32,576 nt of DNA from Methylococcaceae bacterium (GTDB lineage: Bacteria; Pseudomonadota; Gammaproteobacteria; Methylococcales; Methylococcaceae): the NCBI GenBank assembly GCA_004299145.1, contig SCQD01000212.1, forward strand, positions 1 to 32,576, in the 5' to 3' direction. Positions within the stretch are counted from its first letter, which is position 1; each line of letters begins with the position of its first letter. Shown piece by piece: positions 23,159-29,031 of this stretch. The notes under the pieces are model-generated. The model had not been told where the DNA came from. It saw only the letters and a list, made by a program, of their open reading frames with translations, and did not search any database. A program made the translations under genes and the position numbers.

Positions 23159-23491
23159 TTATCGCGCCCACTCCGGCACCTGCGTTTGCTGAATAAATAC
23201 CCTGGGGCCAGCGGCGTGCAGGATGCGGTAAAACTGCCGGGGGCTGATGCCGTACCTAGCACACACCTCATCCCGGTTGTTGCCACGGAAAGCGGCGATC
23301 ACCGCAGCGTCGCGGGTGGCGCGCCGGGCTTCCTTGAACGACGGCACGTAGAGGTTGCCTGCTCCCACTGACTGCTGCAACCGTTCGATCAGCCCAGCTG
23401 CCAGCGCTTGGGCGGCATCACTCCCCACGCCTTGCGCCATCGCGGATTCTTGCGCCAGTTCCGCCAGTAATGCCATGTCGCCGCCTACCAT
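23159..23491 (-). CDS. Mor-family transcription activator-like protein
   Basis: This is a 110-aa protein with the Mor/C DNA-binding layout. The N-terminal helical part (MALLAELAQESAMAQGVGSD, AQALAAGLIERLQQSVGAGN) is the dimerisation region. A GNLYVPSFKEARRATRDAAV strand/loop and a C-terminal helix-turn-helix follow (IAAFRGNNRDEVCARYGISP, then RQFYRILHAAG), the RDxAI-x-x-x-F-x-GxN...YGISxRxxYRIL pattern of that family. Mor activates Mu middle transcription. Here the gene overlaps the terminase end by 7 bases inside a late-type operon, so it might autoactivate or control head genes. The DNA-binding family is secure; the role is inference. Confidence 0.8.
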   Translation of the reverse strand: MVGGDMALLAELAQESAMAQGVGSDAAQALAAGLIERLQQSVGAGNLYVPSFKEARRATRDAAVIAAFRGNNRDEVCARYGISPRQFYRILHAAGPRVFIQQTQVPEWAR

Positions 23492-25599
23492 AATGCTGCT
23501 CCCGCTGTCTGCTCATTGATCGGATGTCCCCACGGCTTATCTTGGGTGGTGCTGTAGGCGATGGGGGATTGGGCTGCCGTCGGCGTTACCGCAGGCGGGG
23601 CGGTTGGTATTTGGGGGATGTCTGCGGTCATGGCTTTTTCCATGGCGGCTTTCAAGAAGCCTGAGTCATTCCGCGAAGACGCGGCGGCTTTGAGAGCAAA
23701 CAGCGCATTGGTCGATGGGGTGGGCGCCGGCGTCGGTTCCACGTCGGCAGGTTCCAGCATGGCGCGCAGTCTGGCCCATTCCCTGGCCGTTTTGCGGTGC
23801 ACGCGCAGCGCCGGATCGGGGTTGTGACTGGCGGCACAAGCATATCCCCAGGTGTCCAGCCCTTCGTTGTGTCGTCCACGCAGTTTGACGTAGCGATTTT
23901 GCAGGGGATCGTACACTTCGGACAGCAGTTGTTTGTAGTAGTCCAGCGGCAAGTCACTGGAGAACCGCACTTTCCGGGCACAGGCTTCGCGCTCGGCATC
24001 GCCGGCCAGGCGGTTGTACAGAGTGCTTTTGACGGTGTTGACCCCCACTTGCCACAGGGCGCAGCCTTTTTTGTCCACTTTTTCGCCCCACCGCACGTCT
24101 TGATAGGTGGGCCGGGCGCTCAGGATCGGACCGGCGAGGCGTTTGCTGCCCTGAATAGCCATCGGGCGGCGGATTTTTTTTTGCCGCACGAAGTGGTAAA
24201 CGGCGTGGGTGTGGTGGCCCATGGCGTCGATGGCGGCGGCTTCGACGTAGAGCACTTGGCCGTAGGCGTTTTCCAGCGGGGTGTTGAGGTGGGTGGTCAG
24301 ACGGTCCCACAGCGCTTCGTCTTCGGGGTCGCCGAACAGTTCAACCCAGTCGATGACGGCGCACACTTCGCCTTCGCCCCAGCCGAGTATTTGCGCGGAA
24401 AGGCGGTCGTCCTGTGTGTCGACGCCGGCAGTCAGTAGCAGGAAGCCGGGGGGGACGGTGCGCAGCCGGTAGTCTTCGGCGCGCTCTTGCAGGGTTTCCG
24501 GGCGGATGTCGCGGGTTTTGTCTTTCCATGTTTCGCCCAGGTGGGTGTTGATGAAGGTGCGTAGCTTGCGCTGGTCGCCTTGGGCGGCTTTCCATTCACG
24601 CGCCAGTTCTACCCAGGATGGACCCAGGCCGATGGCGGCATAGAGGGCGCTGAGGTGGTAGCCGCGGCGGCGGTGTTTGGGGTTTTTGGCCTCCCAGCGC
24701 CCTTGGGCCAGCATGCGCGGTTTTTCGTGTTCTTCGATCAGGCAGCCGTGGATTTCGCACACGTACCAAGCACGGTCGGTGTCGAGATCCCATTGCAGGT
24801 TTTTCCAGTGCAGCGGCTGGTATTCACCGCAATGGGGACAGGGCACGTGATAGTGCCGCTGGTCGGTGTCTTCGAATTCGCCGGCCACGACCGACGCGCC
24901 GTCGATGGTGGGGGTGGAGATGATGACCAGCTTGGAGTTGGGAAACGCTTTGCAGCGACCGCGCGCCAGGGATACGGGGTCGCCTTCTTTGCCGACTTCG
25001 GCGGGAAAGCGGTCGGCGTCGTCGAGCATGACGTAGCGGGCGGTGCGTTGGGCGTAGCTGTTGGGGCTGTTGCCGCCGGCCAGGAATAGCATGCCGCCGG
25101 GGAATTCTTTGAGGTCTTTGCGATTGCCGGCATCGCGCGATTTTGCCCCTTGCATGACGCGGTTGACGGCGTCGCTTTCGGTAATCATGGGGTTCAGCTT
25201 TTGCTGGACCCAGGCGTCGCGCGATTCTTCGGTGGGCAGCAGCACCATGGTGGGCGCCGGCGCGTGGTGCATGATGCAGCCAATCCAGTTGATGGTGCAT
25301 TCGGTGACGCCCACTTGGCTGGATTTCATGATGACGATTTCTTGCACCGGCGAGTGCGGCGATAGGACGTCCATGATTTCTTTGAGGTAGGGTGTGCGCG
25401 AGGTGCGCCACAACCCCTTTTCTGCTGAGCCTTTGCCGGATAGCCAGCGGTAGCGGTCGGCCCACGTGGATACCGTGAGCTTTTCGCGCCGGGCTATATG
25501 GCGCGCCAAGCGTTGGTAGCAATAGCTTTTGCCCACCTTGAGCAGCCGGTAGACGCGCTTGTCTTTGGGCTTGCGGGCGGGGCGGGCTGTGGTGTTCAT
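23485..25599 (-). CDS. Terminase large subunit (GpA family)
   Basis: This is a 704-aa protein of the lambda gpA type. The ATPase has a Walker A-like VIMKSSQVGVTE (about 89-100), then Walker B YVMLDDADRFP (189-199) and an FLAGGNSPNSYAQRTARYVM motif. A zinc-like C-P-H-C...C-E-I-H-G-C pair lies at 254-286, and the nuclease domain begins LLLTAGVDTQDDRLSAQILG (about 387) with further acidic residues. It pumps DNA into the prohead and cuts at cos sites. The C-terminal tail (after about 620) contains a REP-derived AAASSRNDSGFL and Pro/Thr-rich residues. The ATGA start overlaps terS. Confidence 0.95.
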   Translation of the reverse strand: MNTTARPARKPKDKRVYRLLKVGKSYCYQRLARHIARREKLTVSTWADRYRWLSGKGSAEKGLWRTSRTPYLKEIMDVLSPHSPVQEIVIMKSSQVGVTECTINWIGCIMHHAPAPTMVLLPTEESRDAWVQQKLNPMITESDAVNRVMQGAKSRDAGNRKDLKEFPGGMLFLAGGNSPNSYAQRTARYVMLDDADRFPAEVGKEGDPVSLARGRCKAFPNSKLVIISTPTIDGASVVAGEFEDTDQRHYHVPCPHCGEYQPLHWKNLQWDLDTDRAWYVCEIHGCLIEEHEKPRMLAQGRWEAKNPKHRRRGYHLSALYAAIGLGPSWVELAREWKAAQGDQRKLRTFINTHLGETWKDKTRDIRPETLQERAEDYRLRTVPPGFLLLTAGVDTQDDRLSAQILGWGEGEVCAVIDWVELFGDPEDEALWDRLTTHLNTPLENAYGQVLYVEAAAIDAMGHHTHAVYHFVRQKKIRRPMAIQGSKRLAGPILSARPTYQDVRWGEKVDKKGCALWQVGVNTVKSTLYNRLAGDAEREACARKVRFSSDLPLDYYKQLLSEVYDPLQNRYVKLRGRHNEGLDTWGYACAASHNPDPALRVHRKTAREWARLRAMLEPADVEPTPAPTPSTNALFALKAAASSRNDSGFLKAAMEKAMTADIPQIPTAPPAVTPTAAQSPIAYSTTQDKPWGHPINEQTAGAALW
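23653..23691. repeat. REP-like element, copy A (inside terminase large subunit)
   Basis: The plus strand reads caagaagcctgagtcattcc, then gcgaagacgcggcggcttt. It is near-identical to copy B (20609-20647) and related to copy C (17906-17942). It has an inner hairpin CCGCG-aaga-CGCGG and outer AAGCC/GGCTT arms. It is translated in frame near the end of the terminase (encoding AAASSRNDSGFLK). Confidence 0.85.
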
Positions 25600-26159
25600 G
25601 CGGCTTCGTCCAGCTCTCTGGCGCGCTTGAGCAGTGCGGCGTTGAGGGTGTCGATGATGGACGAGACCGCTTCTTCAATGGCGCCGCGGGCTTCGTCCAG
25701 CGTTTTGGCGGGCAGCACCACCGGCGCCAGTTGATCAGGAAGGTTATCCAGCAGCGACAGGAACAGTGCGGCCAGGTCGTCCAGCACGAAATCGACGTCG
25801 TCACGCGCTACCAGGTTGCCCGCCATTTTTTCGACTTCCAGTCCGGCTCTGTCGGCATCGCTGCGCATTTTGCGCGCGCGGTCGAGGCTGAAGGTTTTTG
25901 ATATTTTGTCGGCGTCGCTGTCCACTGCTGCCTGTGCTGGTTTGGCGGCTTTGGCTGCTCTGGCTTCGGCGTGGCGCTGCATGACGTCGATGCGGTTTTC
26001 GTCCGCGGTGGCTTTGATGCGTTCCAGGCTGGCGGCAACATCGACCAGGCCGGTTTCGTTCAGCACCAGGCGCCCATCTTGCTTGAGCTTGGTGACGTAA
26101 CTTTTTGCCCAGCCTTGGCTGGCGGCAAACTCGGCTTGGGTGAGGTGTTGTGCTGGCAT
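25596..26159 (-). CDS. Terminase small subunit
   Basis: This is a 187-aa protein (MPAQHLTQAEFAASQGWAKS). The N-terminal winged/helix-turn-helix segment (LTQAEFAASQGWAKSYVTKL, then KQDGRLVLNETGLVDVAASL) is the DNA-recognising part that binds cos. A central linker follows (RHAEARAAKAAKPAQAAVDS) and a C-terminal helical region (FVLDDLAALFLSLLDNLPDQ, DEARGAIEEAVSSIIDTLNA) that contacts the large subunit. Its size is like lambda Nu1 (181 aa). Residues 94-121 (RARKMRSDADRAGLEVEKM...) correspond to an 86-bp stretch that is repeated in inverted orientation at 26329-26414. Confidence 0.85.
   Translation of the reverse strand: MPAQHLTQAEFAASQGWAKSYVTKLKQDGRLVLNETGLVDVAASLERIKATADENRIDVMQRHAEARAAKAAKPAQAAVDSDADKISKTFSLDRARKMRSDADRAGLEVEKMAGNLVARDDVDFVLDDLAALFLSLLDNLPDQLAPVVLPAKTLDEARGAIEEAVSSIIDTLNAALLKRARELDEAA
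25795..25880. repeat. 86-bp inverted duplication, arm inside terS
   Basis: I compared it base by base: the reverse complement of 25795-25880 equals 26329-26414 with no mismatch. Both ends diverge at once (26415 g against c; 26328 t against c). In terS this arm encodes RARKMRSDADRAGLEVEKMA and the next eight residues. Confidence 0.9.
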
Positions 26160-26328
26160 GGCTGTTAAAACGGTAACCGACTATCGATGATGAGTTGACA
26201 AATAACTGACTCGCTCAAACCAACGCTTGCGGTCTTTTTTACGATGAGGGGACGACCACAGCGATGCAGCTTTTCTTGTCGCGCAAGCCGAAACGACTCC
26301 AGCAGTAGCGCAAAGCGCGTCTGTCTTT

Positions 26329-26414
26329 CGCGCGCGCAAAATGCGCAGCGATGCCGACAGAGCCGGACTGGAAGTCGAAAAAATGGCGGGCAACCTGGTA
26401 GCGCGTGACGACGT
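26329..26414. repeat. 86-bp inverted duplication, arm upstream of terS
   Basis: This is the perfect inverted partner of 25795-25880. Here the terS codons run on the plus strand: the frame can be followed from about 26248 (GDDHSDAAFLVAQAETTPAV, AQSASVF), then RARKMRS... to VARDDVSWV and a TGA at about 26424. No start codon in this frame follows the in-frame TGA at 26245-26247, so it is best read as a truncated, displaced copy. The rest of 26160-26467 holds no convincing gene. A minus-strand ORF 26165-26419 is made partly from the antisense of this arm. Confidence 0.9.
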
Positions 26415-26467
26415 GTCATGGGTTTGACCTTACGTTTGATATTTGCGCCTTCCTTGGCTAAAAATCC

Positions 26468-26578
26468 CTAGATGCTTTTGGTTTTGCGATTGCCGCGCGC
26501 GGCGCGGATCGCGTTAACGCGCCCTTTGTGCCGGGTGAATTTTCCACCCTTGCTCCAGGCTCCTCCTGCACTGGCCAT
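26468..26578 (-). CDS. 36-aa highly basic protein downstream of the radical SAM gene
   Basis: The minus strand shows a perfect AGGAGG five to six bases before ATG (26578-26576). The ORF reads MASAGGAWSKGGKFTRHKGR, then VNAIRAARGNRKTKSI, ending with TAG at 26470-26468. About 11 of 36 residues are Lys, Arg or His, with no hydrophobic core, suggesting a nucleic-acid-binding or accessory peptide. It begins 9 bases after the radical SAM stop, so it is likely cotranslated. No family is recognised. Confidence 0.65.
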   Translation of the reverse strand: MASAGGAWSKGGKFTRHKGRVNAIRAARGNRKTKSI

Positions 26579-26587
26579 ATCAACCTC

Positions 26588-27823
26588 CTACATTTGCAGC
26601 GTTTTTACCGGGTTTTTGTCGATGTCCCAGAACACGTCCCCGGCATTGACGTGGTCTTTCGTATACACCAGCAGGGGCAGGTCGTCGCCCTCGCCGGTAT
26701 AGAGGTACGGCTGTTTGGCATCATCTGTGCCGTTGGCCAGAAACAGGTTATCTATCGCCAATGGCGTGGGGTAGGCGCTGATGTCGTAAAAATATCGGTT
26801 CACTTCACTGAGGGTGCGCACCTTGGGTTCTTGGCCGGTGGCGTTGTAAATCGTGCGGCGAAAGGGTTTCAGAAACTCTTTGAACGCGGATGTTTGCACG
26901 TCCAGGCCGATGCTGGCCCAAGCGTCGAAATGGCGGAAGCCGAACAATTGCGGTTCTCCCGCTTGTTGTTCGCATCGTTCCAGGTAGGCAAAAAATCCGT
27001 CCGCCGTGGGATAGAACGGGTACCCCAAGGCAAAGTAGCTGTCCCAAAAGCCGTTATGGGTGGCTTTACCGTGCTGGAATACGTTGATGCCGCTGTTTTT
27101 CAGTTGGCTTTCGTACATTTCCAAGTAACTGTCGGGTTTCCTGCGTTTGGCATAGGCGATTTCGGTAGTGAATTTGCGCTTAGCCGATACGGACATGTTG
27201 TTGATTTGATCGGGCGTCAGATGCAATGCACCATTCCAAACATGCCGGACGTCCAACGCTTTGAGCTGCTGGATCAGGCCGTTGAAGTCGTCCCACCACC
27301 AGTGGATCAGCGGGTTTAAGCCGACGATAACGAGGTGACCGCACGCTTTTGCGCGGCGAATGAAGTCCAGCCGGTGGGTATGACCGGGTGCGCCGGGTTC
27401 TGCCTGTCGCAACAGGTCTTCGTTGTCGCTGGTGAGGCTGACGTAAATCATGGTCGGCGCGTCTTTGAGGATGATGGCTTCGTCTTCCGGTTTGCCGCCT
27501 TTGGTTTGGTAGCACATGCGCGCGCCGGCTTCGCCCAGCGCCTCATGCGCGGCTTTGAATACTTCGATGTTGCTGGCCGCCAGGGGGTCGGAGTCGTTGG
27601 ACATCAGTACCGGGTAGCCGCGGGAGAGCAACCAGCTTTCGACGGTGTTGGTTTCGCCGCTTCGCAGTTTTTTGAGTATCCGCACCAGGCTTTGCATATC
27701 CACTCGCCGATCTGGCTTGTTGAGATTTGCAAAACAGTAGAAACAGCCGTGGCTGCATGCGTTGAAGCCGAAGTGCATGGGGATGGGCGATACCAGGTAT
27801 TCGCCGCAGTAGGGTCGTAGCAT
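26588..27823 (-). CDS. Radical SAM protein, spore photoproduct lyase-like
   Basis: This is a 411-aa protein. It has the radical SAM CxxxCxxC at Cys23, Cys27, Cys30 in NACSHGCFYCFANLNK, which should hold a 4Fe-4S cluster and cleave S-adenosylmethionine. The context GFNACSHGCFYC, followed by PVLMSNDSDPLAASN, matches the spore-photoproduct-lyase-like subgroup, many of which act on nucleic acids. The long remainder is rich in aromatics (NPLIHWWWDDFNGLIQQL; WDSYFALGYPFYPTADGFF). Its ATG overlaps the ParB-like stop (ATGA), so the two are coupled. A DNA- or RNA-modifying role is inferred from subgroup and neighbours; the substrate is unknown. Confidence 0.85.
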   Translation of the reverse strand: MLRPYCGEYLVSPIPMHFGFNACSHGCFYCFANLNKPDRRVDMQSLVRILKKLRSGETNTVESWLLSRGYPVLMSNDSDPLAASNIEVFKAAHEALGEAGARMCYQTKGGKPEDEAIILKDAPTMIYVSLTSDNEDLLRQAEPGAPGHTHRLDFIRRAKACGHLVIVGLNPLIHWWWDDFNGLIQQLKALDVRHVWNGALHLTPDQINNMSVSAKRKFTTEIAYAKRRKPDSYLEMYESQLKNSGINVFQHGKATHNGFWDSYFALGYPFYPTADGFFAYLERCEQQAGEPQLFGFRHFDAWASIGLDVQTSAFKEFLKPFRRTIYNATGQEPKVRTLSEVNRYFYDISAYPTPLAIDNLFLANGTDDAKQPYLYTGEGDDLPLLVYTKDHVNAGDVFWDIDKNPVKTLQM

Positions 27824-28527
27824 CAGGTTGCATCCTCTGTGGTCAGGTCGTTGAAGTAGCCGATCAGTTTGTCCAGGACCTCGTAGTCATACTTGAGTTT
27901 CAGCTTGCGCTTGGCGTCGCGAAACGCTTGGTAGACCGGGCGCGGGCAGTTGTCGATGAGCAGCGGCACAGGCAGGCCTGTCGACTTGGGTTCCTGGGCT
28001 TTTTCCGGGACGATTGCCGGGTTTTTGGGGACGGGTTCAGGATTGGGGGCGCCGGCGCCGTCCTTCATGCCGTCTTCGCTTCTCTCTGGGGGGGCGGTTT
28101 GTGCGCGGGTTTGCAGGCCGTCATCGAACAGGTCTTCCAGTTGTTCTTGCCAGCGGTCGCTGTCGAACCCCAGCGTGTCCAGGTCCAGACCCTGGGAGTA
28201 GACAAAATCCATTTCCTCCCGCAGCCGCTCGACATCCCAACCGGACAGTTCGGCCAGACGATTGTCGGCGATGATGTACGCGCGCTTTTGTGCATCGGTC
28301 AGTCCCATCAGGCGGATGCAGGGGATTTGCTGCATGCCCAGTTCTCTGGCGGCCAGGACGCGGCCATGTCCAGCAATCAGCCCGCCGTCGTCGTCGATCA
28401 GCACGGGGTTGGTCCAACCGTATTCGTGGATGCTGGCCGCCAGTTGCGAAATTTGTTCGTCGCTATGCGTGCGACTGTTGTTTGCGTAGGGCGTCAGCGC
28501 GTCGATAGGGAGTGTTTCGATTTTCAT
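27823..28527 (-). CDS. ParB/Srx-fold protein
   Basis: This is a 234-aa protein from the ATG at 28527, which has GAGG in gaggaaaaccatg on the minus strand; a longer frame to 28578 would overlap the upstream gene and lacks a ribosome site. It begins MKIETLPIDALTPYANNSRT. The ParB N-terminal core includes HSDEQISQLAASIHEYGWTN, then PVLIDDDGGLIAGHGRVLAA (the GHGR box) and IPCIRLMGLTDAQKRAYIIA. The C-terminal part is a Pro-rich linker (APNPEPVPKNPAIVP), then a charged helix (FRDAKRKLKLKYDYEVLDKL). Such phage ParB-like proteins often accompany methyltransferases. Nuclease, NTP-binding or partition activity cannot be told apart from sequence. Confidence 0.88.
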   Translation of the reverse strand: MKIETLPIDALTPYANNSRTHSDEQISQLAASIHEYGWTNPVLIDDDGGLIAGHGRVLAARELGMQQIPCIRLMGLTDAQKRAYIIADNRLAELSGWDVERLREEMDFVYSQGLDLDTLGFDSDRWQEQLEDLFDDGLQTRAQTAPPERSEDGMKDGAGAPNPEPVPKNPAIVPEKAQEPKSTGLPVPLLIDNCPRPVYQAFRDAKRKLKLKYDYEVLDKLIGYFNDLTTEDAT

Positions 28528-28543
28528 GGTTTTCCTCATGTCG

Positions 28544-28813
28544 TTAATTTTCAAGGCTTTCGGCGTTCTGACGGCCATGCAGCAGCGCGTGCAGCGTCAC
28601 CTGCACGCCTTCTTCGCGCCGGTAGTACTGCCGGCCTGTATCCATGATGATTTCACCGCTTTCCGCCACCACCTGCACAAAGGCGGGCTTACCGAAGGCT
28701 TGGTGGATGGCCGTGAGAAATTCCGCCGTTGCCGGCTGTTCTGCCTGAATGCGGCGCCAAGCGGCTTGCCTGGCGTTGTTGACGGTGTGTACATCGCTGT
28801 TTACGGTTGTCAT
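28544..28813 (-). CDS. Small protein upstream of the ParB-like gene
   Basis: This is an 89-aa protein (MTTVNSDVHTVNNARQAAWR). The central part AEFLTAIHQAFGKPAFVQVV, then AESGEIIMDTGRQYYRREEG suggests a small alpha/beta domain with a beta hairpin. It stops 16 bases before the chosen ParB start and its own ATG overlaps the stop of the preceding short ORF (ATGA). The function is unknown. Confidence 0.65.
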   Translation of the reverse strand: MTTVNSDVHTVNNARQAAWRRIQAEQPATAEFLTAIHQAFGKPAFVQVVAESGEIIMDTGRQYYRREEGVQVTLHALLHGRQNAESLEN

Positions 28814-29031
28814 TTTTCACAAACCCTTATTTTTCGCGGGGTGTTACGGTGTATACGGTGTGTACGGTCGTTTCCCGTATGCGCGCGGGATTTTTTTATT
28901 TTGCGGCTCACGTTTTTTGCCTTTGCGCGTATGGGCGCGCGCGTTGACCGTAAACACCGTCTACACCCTAGAGCGGCGCGGGTTTCGACCGTATACGCGA
29001 CCGTACATATGGCCGTATACACCGTATACAT
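28810..29031 (-). CDS. Possible short basic ORF across the repeat array
   Basis: This is a 73-aa ORF whose ATG overlaps the primase stop (ATGA) and whose stop overlaps the start of the 89-aa gene (ATGA). It begins MYTVYTAICTVAYTVETRAA and continues with an Arg/Lys-rich stretch (RAPIRAKAKNVSRKIKKSRA). The YTV repeats simply mirror the 9-bp DNA repeats. The double coupling favours translation, but the composition favours a by-product of the array. I treat it as doubtful. Confidence 0.35.
   Translation of the reverse strand: MYTVYTAICTVAYTVETRAALGCRRCLRSTRAPIRAKAKNVSRKIKKSRAHTGNDRTHRIHRNTPRKIRVCEK
28842..29029. repeat. Array of nine iteron-like 9-bp repeats (ACCGTATAC / GTATACGGT)
   Basis: On the plus strand, three tandem GTATACGGT-type units lie at 28842, 28851 and 28860. 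The inverted form ACCGTATAC lies at 28947, 28956, 28988, 29000, 29012 and 29021, with adjacent pairs exactly 9 bp apart. Units 28988 and 29021 are perfect ACCGTATAC; 28851 is its exact inverse. The left and right clusters form an imperfect long inverted repeat (28849-28868 with 29012-29031). Its position directly after a primase-helicase gene suits a replication origin or operator. Function is inference. Confidence 0.8.

Noticed and set aside
24824-25804. Minus-strand 326-aa ORF in another frame over terS/terL
   Set aside because: Arg/His/Pro-rich frame shadow of two well-supported terminase genes.
26194-26199. TTGACA on the plus strand as a -35 element
   Set aside because: No -10-like hexamer at 16-18 bp and no plus-strand gene downstream with an intact start.
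26165-26419. Minus-strand 84-aa ORF ahead of terS, ending 5 bases before its start
   Set aside because: Its N-terminal third is the antisense of the 86-bp inverted copy of terS and the rest shows no family; an AAGG upstream keeps it barely possible.
26528-27319. Plus-strand ORF of 263 aa antisense to the radical SAM gene
   Set aside because: The minus strand has clear radical SAM motifs; the plus ORF has no recognisable motif or ribosome site.
28528-28578. Longer N-terminus for the ParB-like protein
   Set aside because: It would overlap the 89-aa gene and has no ribosome site, while 28527 has GAGG and starts at the conserved core.
28873-28897. tcccg...cggga followed by seven T as a terminator
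   Set aside because: Only a 5-bp stem with an 8-base loop, oriented for plus-strand transcripts, and no plus-strand gene ends there.
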